A stretch of 64,000 nt of DNA from Epiperipatus broadwayi. Lineage: Eukaryota > Onychophora > Udeonychophora > Euonychophora > Peripatidae. The notes under the pieces were generated by a model. That model worked only from the letters and a program-made list of their open reading frames with translations, was not told the DNA's origin and did not search any database. Of the stretch, positions 1-12,225 are shown one piece after another. Position numbers and translations under genes: made by a program. Numbering within the stretch: the first letter of the stretch is position 1; each line of letters starts with the position of its first letter. Location of the stretch: positions 126,001 to 190,000 of the forward strand of contig JAQFVV010000563.1 of NCBI GenBank assembly GCA_028023455.1. Reading direction: 5' to 3'.

Positions 1-64
1 CTATATAAATATAAAATTAAATATTAAAAGCATAAAGTTAAACTAATCAATAAATAAGCAAAAT

Positions 65-199
65 TACCCCAAACTCACAACTCTACCAGACTAGACCAAA
101 AAACAACAACTCTAAAGCATAACCAATGGTTTCACTGATTGGTTGTGCTTTAAAGTTGTTGTTTTTTGTCTAGTCTGGCTGAGTTATGAATTTGGGGTA
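65..199. repeat. Fold-back (palindromic) element with TA flanks
   Basis: Two arms of about 60 bp (67-128 and 138-197) are nearly perfect inverted complements around a 9-base loop, so the segment would form one long hairpin. The tips read CCCCAAA and TTTGGGG and are flanked by TA at 65-66 and 198-199. TA target duplication with TIRs to the tip is the pattern of Tc1/mariner-type MITEs, but no transposase is present, so the superfamily is inferred. Confidence 0.65.
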
Positions 200-578
200 T
201 TTTTTTTTAAAATATAAAATTAGTATATCTTAATGTATTTTTAATTAAAAAAAGCAAATCACTTTCTCAGGTTTATTAAAACTTAGATTCTTTCTAAATC
301 ATTCTCTAATTAATGTTATTACTAATGCCATATTTTCAACTGGCTCAAATTTTAATTTCATTCTGAATTTCCATTAATGTTAATAAGGATAAGCTTACAA
401 ACATCAAAAGCTTAAGGAATAAGTGTGGATCATTCTATTTTTGGTAAATAAACAGAGTGCTATTTATTTATAACCTGAGGGAGAATGGCTTACCACATTT
501 AATTATACATAGGTAAATGTAAATCAGCTTCAATTAAAAATACTCTAAAGATAAAGGCACCTAACAGTTCCTCACAGA

Positions 579-1084
579 TAGGGTGACCAGATATCCTGGA
601 TTTTGCAGAGCAGGCAAAGATTTTAGTGCAGTTTCTTATTTCAATATATGTCCCAGAAAGAATCCCAAATATTGTAAATATTCTCCAATTGATGGGTTAT
701 TTGTATTCTTTTTTTGCATAGCTTCCATCAAATGCAATTATATATATATATATATACTGAAAATAATAATTCTTAATTCACAATTCATTATTTAAATGAA
801 ATTTTTCGTACCTGCAGAATATTAAAATTTCATATTTAACATACTGCTTACAATAATCACATTTAAAAAGTAAAAAATCAATGGCTTTATAAAGATTTGT
901 ATTTTACAATTTAAATTTATATTTTTCTATTTCATAATTTGAAATAATAGTTTGAATAAAAATTATATTAATTGCTGAAATGAACTATGAACTATATTAT
1001 AGTCAAATATTCCTGGTGTTTATAATTTATCAAAGTTGTATTGCCACAGACTACCATTGGGATTAGAAAAATCTGGTCATCCTA
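579..1084. mobile_element. Non-autonomous hAT-like DNA element
   Basis: The left end is TAGGGTGACCAGAT (579-592). The right end is its inverted complement with one mismatch (1071-1084). This TIR resembles the ends of widespread hAT MITEs of the Zaphod type. The 8 bases outside each end are CTCACAGA (571-578) and CTCATAAT (1085-1092); they share the first four, consistent with an old, decayed 8-bp hAT target duplication. The 506-bp interior has no transposase and contains a short AT microsatellite near 739-755. Confidence 0.6.
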
Positions 1085-2121
1085 CTCATAATGAAGAAGT
1101 TTTTTAAAGTAATTATATATGTATATATATATATTTTAAAAATAATATATAAAACTAAAATACATAATAATGATGATAATAATAATAATGTATAAAAAAT
1201 AAACATTATAATTTAATTTGAAATTCTAATTTTTTTAAGCTAAATATTTATTAATGTTTTGTCATTATGTAAAACCACCTATGAATTTTAAAAGTTTTCT
1301 TTATATGACTGAAATAAAATATATAACTTGATTTCATGAAAGTGAATTCGTTAGACATAGTTTTTCAATTGAAAACAATGCCTGTACACTTATTTTACTC
1401 ATATTCAATCTTAAAAGTTTGTTTTACCAATTGTATAAATAACAATAAAAACTTATTATAATAATAATAAGTTAATTCTGAATAATAATAATAAAAAATA
1501 CCAGGCATTATTATAATATTGTATTTTACATGCAAACGTAACAATTTAAATATTTTTCAAAACAGTTTCATTTCTATGGCTTTAATAATTAATTAATTTT
1601 TTTATTTATAAACAATACCATCAAAATAAACTTACATTATTGCTTCAGATACTTGACCTATCACAATATTTAGAACAAGTTGTTTCTTTTATTTAGAATA
1701 TTACAGTGGGAAAAAGACTATGATTATAATTAATTTCCACACAGAAGCATTTTAATTTTACTGGATTAACAACCTAATTCTATACAAATTACAGAAAATA
1801 TATATTCTGAACAAATAATACAGTAATTTCTTATAGATTTCAAAAAAGCTAATCTCCAAATGGTTTTATATGTACTTATCATTGCTACCCCACATATCAA
1901 AGCAAAAAAGCAAACTATAATAGACCCTTTTTTCTTTCTTTCTTTTTTTTTTTTTTGTATAAATGTTCAAAATGACAATACCAGATGAAAAGGTGTTTAG
2001 GTTGACTTTACAAAAATCCCATAGGGAATATCTTTTTATTATTTGTTGCATATGTCTCAATTTTAAAAAAAGCTTTATATATATAATACAAATAAAATGT
2101 AAGTTAATTAAAAACTATTGT
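1085..2121. other. AT-rich spacer, nothing recognised
   Basis: Short AT and AAT/ATA runs (for example 1172-1190 and 1458-1495) and a C/T tract at 1922-1956. The open frames here are short, AT-driven and overlap on both strands; no domain or RNA gene was recognised. Confidence 0.6.
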
Positions 2122-2950
2122 AATAACAAAAATAATAAATATAATGGTAATTAACTATTATACACAGTCTGTCAATCTGCAGAAGTATTTTTGGTTAATT
2201 CCTTAACCTTCCTCAACTACCGTTAAATTCAAAAACCCTAATGGAAGCAAATGTCATCAGCTCAAATGCCATGAATATAGAATATTAATGTTAGCAGCTT
2301 TTCTATTAATTATATTCATTTTATTTCTATTTATTAAAATTGCTTCCTTAATTTTTCCTTTATAATCATTTCTCTTTTCATGAAGAATCTTAATACTTTC
2401 AAGATCAAACTTAAATTTATATTTACATGTCCTACCATGATCCAAAAAAACTGAAGCAGTCATTAAATCATTATTATTTTTACTTGTCATTGCATAACAA
2501 TTCATGCTCCTTTAATCTTTTTTTCAATACTGCACCTCGATTCACCCATATATGATAATATACATCCACAAAAAATGTTTCACAGCATTCCTTTTTTGCT
2601 TGATAGTTATGACACTTTAGAATTATTCACTAACTTATTAGCATTATTTGTAACAGAAAATAAAACATTAAACACAACCTTATATATATCCTTAAAAACA
2701 TTCATTTGAGCATTTGAAATATATGAATAGATATACATTTTTATTATCAATCTTCAACTCCTTCAAATCATTATAACTCTTTTTAAATTGACATAAAGCA
2801 TTGTAAATCTATGCCATCTTAAAATCGACTTTAAGAAATTCCTTGGTAATATCTCAATACTTTTTAATTTATCACACTAATAATGTCATAAATTTCATTA
2901 CAAAACAAAAAAATTTCTAAAACAGCCATCTTATGCATAATTGGTGCACG
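2122..2950 (-). pseudogene. PLE 3' half: GIY-YIG endonuclease remnant and 3' UTR
   Basis: Read on the minus strand from 2950, the translation gives a region around MHKMA, then a GIY-YIG-like stretch (GMLxNIFCGC followed by YMGESRCSIEKKIK, roughly 2590-2510). The C-terminal helical part, with KIKEAILINRNKMNIINRKAANI, lies at 2257-2505. PLE proteins carry this nuclease after the reverse transcriptase and use it for target cleavage. Stops and frameshifts break the frame throughout. The 3' UTR (2122-2256) matches that of the PLE palindrome at 31400-32101, so both belong to one subfamily. It abuts a + strand PLE fragment head to head at about 2940. Confidence 0.75.
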
Positions 2951-3346
2951 TTGTTGCACAAGTTTGCAATTTTCTTTTATCTACATATGAGAGTAGTATT
3001 TTAAATACATGTACATTTAAAGATATTTATATTTACAAAAGACATGTGGATGATGTTTTTGTTTGTAGAAATACCAATAGTATAAATTTGCTTGTAGAGG
3101 AGTTAAATAATTTGAAAGGCTTGAAATGGACTATTAAAAAAGAATAGGACAAATGTATTAAGTATTTGGATATATTTATTACAAAAGATAATAGTATTAC
3201 AAGTTATGAATTAATAATCAAACTATTGCAAAAAAAAGATTACATAAATTGTGAATCAAAAGTACCAACTATGCATAAGATGGCAAGTTTTAGATCTTTT
3301 CTTGTTTGTAATGAAAAATTATTTCATTACCAGTGTGAAGAGTTTA
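2935..3346 (+). pseudogene. PLE reverse transcriptase fragment
   Basis: The + strand frame reads a degenerate motif of the 'PLG..LAN' type (VHVVAQVCNFLLSTYES). It is followed by RHVDDVFVCRNT, a variant of the catalytic YVDD box with His for Tyr, then KYLDIFI, and ends in a region containing MHKMA. An in-frame TAG lies at about 3145. The stretch around MHKMA is also the start of the minus-strand PLE copy next door, so two truncated copies meet in opposite orientation. Clearly non-functional. Confidence 0.7.
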
Positions 3347-3486
3347 AATATGTTTATTAAATTTTAGCACCAAGTATGCTTTTGATGCTTTTGCATCATA
3401 TTCATGGTTATTGTGCTAAAAAACCATGAATATGACACAAAAGCATTGAAAATATATTTGGTGCTAATAATTTAATAAACATATTT
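3347..3486. repeat. Fold-back element of ~140 bp
   Basis: Arms at about 3347-3412 and 3422-3486 are inverted complements of each other: TTAGCACCAA pairs with TTGGTGCTAA, and ATTCATGG with CCATGAAT. It sits between the PLE fragment and the first gypsy-like module. No transposase; a MITE-like hairpin is the simplest reading. Confidence 0.6.
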
Positions 3487-3511
3487 ATGTAGCATACTAT
3501 CAATATATTGA

Positions 3512-5998
3512 AGAAGTCGGATCTGAGTTCGATCCTAGCTTCATGACATCTAGCCATAAGCCCACTTCAAACCCTAGTATTAACCTTAAATTTCTGATGC
3601 AATTGGGCTTTATACGTTCAATCCACGCTAATTTCCATAAAGAATAACTTATTTCATAAATGCGTATTAAAATTAATTAGTTTCAGATTTAAATTGATCA
3701 ATTCTATTAAAATTCATGATAGAATTATTCATGAATTTATATATTATAACTGCATGGATTGTGCATATATATTTGTAAATTTTAAATATATATAATTATT
3801 CGAAAGTTTCATTGTGTCGGGAATGTTTGATTTTATTTTTTAAAAATTTGTTAAAGTTTTATTGATTAAAAGCTACATTCTTTCGATAAGCTTTCAGAAT
3901 TTCCCTTTCCAAAAACAATAGTTAAAGTTTTATTAATTAGGAAAAAAGATAAGTATTTAAAGTGTAAGGATTTCCTAATTAAAATCATTTTCTGATTTTA
4001 AGAATTCATTTTCTAATTAGAAAATGAATTCAAGTTAATGAGTTTGAAAGCCTTATTGAAGGAATGTATCTAAAAACAACTAGTGAATTTTGTAACTTTG
4101 ATAAAAAGAAGCGCTAGCCCGAAGGCATCAAATACACATATATAGCACTGAGAAGTTTAGAGAGAAGCCATCTTTGTTGTAGAGAAGTGCTGTGAATCCT
4201 GTGCATTTCAATACCACAAATTTAAATAGTGCTTCAATCATGGTGAAGGGCTAAAACGCCAGGAATCTGGCTGCAGTTCCTGAAGTCCCCTGAAATCTTC
4301 AATGAAGCTGCTAAATTCGTCCCAGACCAATCATGCTGCTAAAATCGTGAAAATTCATTAAAATACTGTTCAAGTAATCGACTGAATGCATGCCTACATT
4401 TTTTACCAACCCGGACATGTAAACTAAGGGAACCAGCCCGGAAGAAATGGGTAATATATTTCTATAATGAACCTTAAACTTTCTGGCCAGTTTCCGAACT
4501 TTATTTTACACTTCCCTTAAGAGCTCTTTTCATTCTATAAATGTAATACTCTGTGAAATCCTTTTATTTATGCTAATTTTAAATTTATATAACTTCTCTC
4601 AATCTCTAGTCTTTAAACTTTCTCTTTTCTTACTTGGTGGTTCATTTATTATATTATATATATATTTGTGTGCTTTATTAATGTCGTTTATTTTTAATTA
4701 TATGCTAATAATCTTTCGACTCGATGAGCTCATTTGTTCTATTTGCCTTACGCAAATAATATAATATTAATTCTAATAGTAGTTCTCACCCAATAGAACT
4801 AAATTTATAAGTTCTATCAATCATCGAGTCGAAGGAAATTATTACATGTTTACTATTTTTATAATTGGCTAATAATAAATTATTAGCTCCATTTTTAATC
4901 TATGCCCCAGCTATTTTTCGTATTCACCAATATGTATTTACTCATATATAATCATAGAATGTTTTCTGCAAACGTGTCAATAAAGGAATCAACTAAATAT
5001 ACTTTAATTCAAATTTCAGTTAATTGCTATTTAGATTCAGGAGGGGCACGATGTTTGGGGCATAACTAATATAATTTTATAAATGCTTTGAAATAGTTTT
5101 ACTTAAAAGCTCGTTTGACTTTAATTCATTTGATCAAGTCATCATGTAGAGCATTCTATAATTGGGTTTTAGTTCTCAAGCAATGACTAGTAAGTCACCA
5201 TCTTCAACATTGCTGACGTAGGGCAATCTTCTGCTCCGTTAGGCTGGTCGGTGATAATATTTCTGTTATTTTAAATTATCGAGGAATAAAGCACTTCCTC
5301 TCCTGTTCGTATTAGTCAAAGGGCATAAGACTTGTCAGATGCAAGCCGACATAGGACTTCGATTATCGACTAGCTATCGTCTTTCAATTTCACTTTATAG
5401 CTAATAATTAGTCAGCACCGTTGCCTCTCTGTCCAGTAAAGCTCGCTCTAATGCTCATAATTCGTGATGAAGTGATTCAAATTAAAGTCCAACAAATTCT
5501 CAGTAAATAAGTTTTCCAATAAAGATTAAAGTTATGCCCTAAAATACGTATCTTGCTCTTCACGAATGGATTTGCGAATGTGAAATAAATGTCACATTCT
5601 TTCGTAATAAAATTAGAATAGTAATTTCCTTTACAACTGAATACCTTTATCTGCCTTTAATTCCTTGTTGGGGGCATAGACATAGAATTCCAAAATATTG
5701 TGCAATACTCATTGGCATATAATAAGGACCGCCACTCCGGTCATAATTATAAACTTTATTTAAGGACTAGAATTAATTAATATAATCATTATTTAAAATT
5801 CAAACAAAAACTATTATTATTAAATATTTTCTAAACACACTTGGTTTCTTAATTTCTTAATTATTTTATTCAATAATTATTTTAATGTTAATGCTCGCTG
5901 TCTGTGTTGGCAACCCGAACATATACATATGATTCGATTTAATAAACCCCACACCCTGAAGATAGTAATTATGATCTTAGTTACTCAGTCAATTGAGA
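3512..5998 (+). mobile_element. Ty3/gypsy-like element, copy A (truncated LTR)
   Basis: About 1.5 kb of non-coding 3' internal sequence leads to a purine-rich tract AGGAGGGGCAC (5039-5049). An LTR-like block follows, starting TGTTTGGGGC at 5052. The block is homologous to copies B and C up to the CGATTT at 5935-5940. There, about 200 bp of LTR end and the whole primer-binding site are missing, and the sequence jumps to the leader (5941-5998). CGATTT also occurs at the far side of the deletion in copy B, so a deletion at short homology is likely. A perfect 30-bp palindrome lies at 4002-4031. No gag or pol frame is visible. Confidence 0.6.
4570..4764 (+). CDS. Small hydrophobic ORF in the gypsy-like internal region (doubtful)
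   Basis: A 64-codon frame with a very hydrophobic middle (LSLFLLGGSFIILYIYLCAL) and a conserved FNYM...IIFRLDEL stretch. Similar 63-codon frames stay open in copy B (8351-8542, minus) and copy C (10970-11161, minus), always on the element's sense strand. It would resemble a single membrane-spanning peptide. Most differences between copies change the amino acid, so selection is not evident and this may be chance in AT-rich DNA. No family recognised. Confidence 0.15.
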   Translation: MLILNLYNFSQSLVFKLSLFLLGGSFIILYIYLCALLMSFIFNYMLIIFRLDELICSICLTQII

Positions 5999-6807
5999 TG
6001 AGTATTTATTATTTAATAATAATTGACGTGTTCCTGACCTGAGTTTAAATATAGGAATTCAAATAATATTTTCACTAAGCATGAGGCTTTCATACACACA
6101 AAAAAATGTCAAAATTAATATTACACAAGAACTTTTATTTGTTGATATCATTTTTAATCTTGCTAACATGAAAGCATGTTAACCATTTAAGCATTTTGCC
6201 AACTGCATCTGGCTGCTTGGTGTTACACAAAAGTCTTCACCTGCTTTGAGGTTACTCTAGAGATTATTGTCATTAAGCGTATTGTCACACTGCATCAAAC
6301 CGCTTGACATATAATTCCCAGTTTAAAGGTTTTCGCCTGCTTTGAGGCCACTAAGAATACGGAGCGAACATTTAATATATGTGCTAGCAAGCAATATTTG
6401 GAAATTAAACTTTAAACATGATTGCATATTGGCTATTTTTAATTATATACATATAATTAATTTTGACACAGACAAAATATTTCATTTAATTTTACACATT
6501 GCTTTAATCTATAGACTCTTACTACTTTTCTAACGATAATTTTCCTAGTGTCACGAACGCGTATAAACAAACGTATAATATATATACATATATACTGATA
6601 TAGTACACGTATAATTAATTATACATATATTTAAATAATTATTCTAACTAACAGTACTATTACGGAATTTAACAAACAAATTCTATTACTGACTGAGCAT
6701 TTAAAAAATAATCTTGAAGACATTTATTTGTAAGAAAGAGAATTACAAAATGACATTTTAATGTTTTAAATCATTTCAGTTATGCGTTATAAATCACATA
6801 ACTTTTT
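5999..6807. other. Spacer between opposed gypsy-like copies
   Basis: Contains a degenerate tandem pair with a period near 95-100 bp (about 6187-6275 and 6282-6370). Both units share an ACTGCATC...GCTTG-like block and a CCTGCTTTGAGG block. The rest is AT-rich with no gene recognised. Confidence 0.45.
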
Positions 6808-9340
6808 TTTCAAATATAACATTCTACAAAAATATCACTTTCTACTGAAACATTTAATTTATCAAGATCTCAATTGACTGAGTAACCAAGATCATAATTA
6901 CTATTTCCAGGGTGTGTGGGATTTATTAAATCGAGCTCCAACAATTGGGCGACCAAAAACATAACCATGTACCAGTCAAAATACCCACCATCTTAAACTG
7001 CAAGTCGGATCCAAACTCAGGCTGGTTCAAACTGAATTCAAACCCAACTCACCAGCTCAGATCAGTAGAAATCTAAATCGACAGCACACTGCTATGCGCC
7101 AAGAAACTAGCTCAACGGTTGGTGAGGATTAGAGACCCCTGAACTGACACTAATATCGGATAATTAATTAACTTAAGATACTTTTTTAAATTGAATCATA
7201 TGTATATGTTCGGGTTGCCAACACAGACAGCGAGCATTAACATTAAAATAATTATTGAATAAAATAATTAAGAAACTAAGAAACCAAGTGTGTTTAGAAA
7301 ATATTTAATAATAATGGTTTTTGTTTGAATTTTAAATAATGATTATATTAATTAATTCTAGTCCTTAAACAAAGTTTATAATTATGACCAGAGTGGTGGT
7401 CCTTATTATATGCCAATGAGTATTACGCAATATTTTGGAATTCTATGTCTATGCCCCCAACAAGAAATTAAAGGCAGATAAAGATATTCAGTTGTAAAGG
7501 AAATTACTATTCTAATTTTATTACGAAAGAATGTGAGATTTAATCCACATTCGCAAATCCATTCGTGAAGAGCAAGATACGTAATTTAAGGCATAACATT
7601 AATCTTTATTGGAAAACTTATTTACTGAGAATTTGTTGGACTTTAATTTAAATCACTTCATCACGAATTATGAGCATTAGAGAGGGCTTTACCGACAGAG
7701 AGGCAATGGTGCTGATGAATTATGAGCTATAAAGTGAAATTGAAAGACGATAGCTAGTCGATAATTGAAGTCCTATGGCGGCTTGCATCTGACAAATCTT
7801 ATGCCCTTTGACTAATATGAACAGGAGAGGAAGTTCTTTCTTCCTCGATAATTTAAAATAACAGAAATATTATCACCGACCAGCCTAATGGAGTGGAAGA
7901 TTGCCCTACGTCAGCAACATTGAAGATGATGACTTACTAGTCACGGCTTGAGAAATAAAACCCAATTATAGAATGCTCTACATTCTGACTTGATCAAATG
8001 AATTAAAGTCAAACGAGCTTTTAAGTAAAACTATTTCAAAGCATTTATAAAATTATATTAGTTATGCCCCAAACATCATGCCCCTCCTGAATCTAAATAG
8101 CAATTAACTGAAATTTGAATTAGAGTATATTTAGTTGATTCCTTTATTGACCCTTTTGCAGAAAACATATTAAGATTATATATGAGTAAATACATATTGG
8201 TGAATACGAAAAATAGCTGAGGCATAGATTAAAAATGGAGCTAATAATTTATTATTAACCAATTATAAAAATAGTAAACATGTAATAATTTCTTTCGACT
8301 CAATGATTGATAGAACTTATAAATTTTGTTCTAATGGGCAAGAACTACTATTAAAATTGCATGAGGCAAATAAAACAAAGGAGCTCATTGAGTCGAAAGA
8401 TTATTGGCATATAATTAAAAATAAACAACATTAATAAAGCACACAAATATATATATAATATAATAAATGAACTGCCAAGTAAGAAAAGAGAAAGTTTAAA
8501 GACTAGAGATGGAGAGAATTTATATAAATTTATAAATAGCATAAATAAAAAGGTTTCACAGAGTATTACATTTATAGAATGAAAAGAGCTCTTAAGGGAA
8601 GTGTAAAATAAAGTTTGGAAACTGGCCAGAAAGTTTAAGGTTCATTATGGAAATATATTACCCATTTCTTCCAGGGCTGGTTCCCTTAGTTTACACGTCC
8701 GGGTTGGTAAAAAACGTAGGCATGCATTCAGTCGATTACTTGAACAGTATTTTAATAAATTTTCACGATTTTAGCAGCATGATTGGTCTGGAAAGAATTT
8801 AGCAGCTTCATTGAAGATTTCAGGGGACTTCAGGAACTGCAGCCAGATTCCTTACATTTTAGCCCTTCACCATGATCAAAGCACTATTTAAATTTATGAT
8901 ATTGAAACACACAGGATTCACTGCACTTCTCTCCAAAAAAGATGGCTTCTCTCCAAACTTCTCAGAGCTATATATGTGTATTTGAAGCCTTCGGGCTAGC
9001 ACTTCTTTTTATCAAAGTTACAAACTTCACTAGTTATTTTTAGATACATTCCTTCAATAAGGCTTTCAAACTCATTAACTTGAATTCATTTTCTAATTAG
9101 AAAATGAATTCTTCAAATCAGAAAATGATTTTAATTAGGAAACCCTTACACTTTAAATACTTATCTTTTTTTCTAATTAATAAAACTTTGACTATTGTTT
9201 TTGGAAAGGGAAAATCTGAAAGCTTATTGAAAGAATGTAGCTTTTAATCAATAAAACTTTAACAAATTTTTTAAAAATAAAATCAAACATTCCCGACGCA
9301 ATGAAACTTTCGAACAATTATATATATTTAAAATTTACAA
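6808..9340 (-). mobile_element. Ty3/gypsy-like element, copy B
   Basis: Read on the minus strand: 3' internal region (9340 down to about 8090), purine tract, LTR (8075 to 6956, about 1120 bp), primer-binding site (6955-6932) and leader to about 6808. The binding-site region is a mutated form of TGGCGCCCAACGTGGGGC, the complement of the 3' end of tRNA-Lys(CTT), used by many gypsy elements and retroviruses. About 270 bp present at the outer end of copies A and C are missing at 9340. A conserved 30-bp perfect palindrome lies at 9082-9111. No gag or pol remains. Confidence 0.65.
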
Positions 9341-9444
9341 ATATATACGCTCTGTAGAGAGTTATATTTTAAAGAGTGTTGTATATATTTAATAGAAAAG
9401 TTTTGATTTAATAAATTAAAATGTAATTTTGTAATTTTCAATAA
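9341..9444. other. Junction between tandem gypsy-like copies B and C
   Basis: This short junction carries CTCTGTAGAGAG at about 9349-9360. It is an inverted copy of the leader of copy C (about 9459-9483), so the two could pair into a stem of about 24 bp around a 90-bp loop. The rest is AT-rich. Confidence 0.5.
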
Positions 9445-12220
9445 TATATAACATTCTACAAAAATATCACTCTCTACAGAACCATTTAATTTATCAAGAT
9501 CTCAATGACTGAGTAGCTAAAATCATAATTACTGTCTACAGGTTGTGTGGTTTATTAACTCGGGGCGCCACATTGGGTGCCAAAAACATAACCATGTACC
9601 AGTCAAAATACCCACCATCTTAAACTGCAAGTCGGATCCAAACTCAGGCTGGTTCAAACTGAATTCAAACCCAACTCACCAGCTCAGATCAGTAAAAATC
9701 TAAATCGACAGCACACTGCTATGCGCCAAGAAACTAGCTCAATGGTTGGTGAGGATTAGAGACCCCTGAACTGACACTAATATTGGATAATTAATTAACT
9801 TAAAATACTTTTTTAAATCGAATCATATGTATATGTTCGGGTTGCCAACACAGACAGCGAGCATTGACATTAAAATAATTAATGAATAAGATAATTAAGA
9901 AACCAAGTGTGTTTAGAAAATATTTAATAATAATAGTTTTTGTTTGAATTTTAAATAATGATTATATTAATTAATTCTAGTCCTTAAACAAAGTTTATAA
10001 TTATGACCAGAGTGGCGGTCCTTATTATATGCCAATGAGTATTACACAATATTTTGGAATGCTATGTCTACGCCCCCAAGAAGAAAATAAAAGCAGATAA
10101 AGGTATTCAGTTGTAAAGGAAATTACTATTCTAATTTTATTACGAAAGAATGTAAGATTTATTTCATATTCGCAAATCCATTCGTGAAGAGCAAGATACA
10201 TATTTTAGGGCATAACTTTAATCTTTATTGGAAAACTTATTTACTGAGAATTTGTTGGACTTTAATTTAAATCACTTCATCACAAATTATGAGCATTAGA
10301 GTGGGCTTTACCAGACAGAGAGGCAACGGTGCTGACGAATTATAAGCTATAAAATAAAATTGAAAGATGATAGTAGTCGATAATCGAAGTCCTATGGTGG
10401 CTTGCATCTGACAAGTCTTATGCCCTTTGACTAATATGAATAGGAGAGGAAGGGCTTTCTTCCTCGATAATTTATAATAACAGAAATATTATCACCGACC
10501 AGCCTAACGGAGTGGAAGATTGCCCTACGTCAGCAACATTGAAGATGATGACTTACTAGTCACCACTTGAGAACTAAAACCCAATTATAGAATGCTCTAC
10601 ATGATGACTTGATCAAATGAATTAAAGTCAAATGAGCTTTTAAGTAAAACTATTTCAAAGCATTTATAAAATTATATTAGTTATGCCCCAAACATTGTGC
10701 CCCTCCTGAATCTAAATAGCAATTAACTGAAATTTGAATTAGAGTATATTTAGTTGATTCCTTTATCAACCCTTTTGCAGAAAACATTTTAAGATTATAT
10801 ATAAGTAAATATATATTGGTGAATACAAAAAATAGCTGGGACATAGATTAAAAATGGAGCTAATAATTTATTATTAGCCAATTATAAAAATAGTAAACAT
10901 GTAATAATTTATTTTGACTCGATGATTGATAGAACCTATAAATTTAGTTCTAATGGGCGAGAAAAACTATTAGAATTGCATGAAGCAAATAGAACAAAGA
11001 AGCTCGTCGAGTCGAAAGATTATTGGCATATAATTAAAAATAAACAACATTAATAAAGCACACAAATATATATATAATATAATAAATGAACCACCAAGTA
11101 AGAAAAGAGAAAGTTTAAAGACTAGAGATTGAGATAATTTATATAAATTTAAAAATAGCATAAATAAAAGGATTTCACAGAGTATTACATTTATAGAATG
11201 AAAAGAGCTCTTAAGGGAAGTGTAAAATAAAGTTTGGAAACTGGCCAGACAGTTTAAGGTTCATTATGGAAATATATTACTCATTTCTTCCGGGCTGGTT
11301 CCTTTAATTTACACATCCGGGTTGGTAAAAAAATGTAGACATGCATTCAGTCAATTACTTGAACAGTATTTTAATGAATTTTCACGATTTTAGCAGCATG
11401 ATTGGTCTGGAAAGAATTTAGCAGCTTCATTGAAAATTTCAGGGGAACTTCAGGAACCGCAGCCAGATTCCTGACGTTTTAGCCCTTCACCATGATCGAA
11501 GCACTATTTAAATTTATGATATTGAAATGCACAGGATTCACTGCACTTCTCTACAACAAAGATGGCTTCTCTCCAAACTTCTCTGAGCTATATATGTGTA
11601 TTTAATGCCTTAGGGGTAGCGCTTCTTTTTATCAAAGTTTTAAAATTCACTAGTTGTTTTTAGATACATTCCTTCGATAAGGCTTTCAAACTCATTAACT
11701 TGAATTCATTTTCTAATTAGAAAATGAATTCTTAAAATCAGAAAATGATTTTAATTAGGAAATCCTTACACTTTAAATACTTATCTTTTTCCCTAATTAA
11801 TAAAACTTCAACTATTGTTTTTGGAAAGGGAAAATTTGAAAGCTTATCAAAAGAATGTAGCTTTTAATCAATAAAACTTTAACAAATTTGTTAAAAATAA
11901 AATCAAACATTCTCGACGCAATGAAACTTTCGAACAATTATATATATTTAAAATTTACAAATATATATGCACAATCCATGCAGTTATAATATATAAATTC
12001 ATGAATAATTCTATCATGAATTTTAATAGAATTGATCAATTTAAATCTGAAACTAATTAATTTTAATACGCATTTATGAAATGTTATTCTTTATGGAAAT
12101 TAGCGTGGATTGAACGTATAAAGCCCCATTACATTGGAAATTGAAGGTTAGTACTAGGGTTTGAAGTGGGCTTATGGCTAGATGTCATGAAGCTAGGATC
12201 GAATTCTGATCCGACTGCTT

Positions 12221-12225
<5 letters not shown>
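9445..12225 (-). mobile_element. Ty3/gypsy-like element, copy C (most complete module)
   Basis: On the minus strand: outer end with a GTCGGATC...TTCGATCCTAGC sequence (near 12220), 3' internal region, purine tract, LTR (10694 to 9583, about 1112 bp), primer-binding site (9582-9561, TGGCACCCAATGTGGCGCCC) and leader to about 9445. The site is the closest of the three to the tRNA-Lys(CTT) consensus. The perfect palindrome lies at 11702-11731. The outer end borders an AT microsatellite. The order internal-LTR-leader with a single central LTR is unlike a normal two-LTR provirus. No coding domain was found. Confidence 0.65.
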
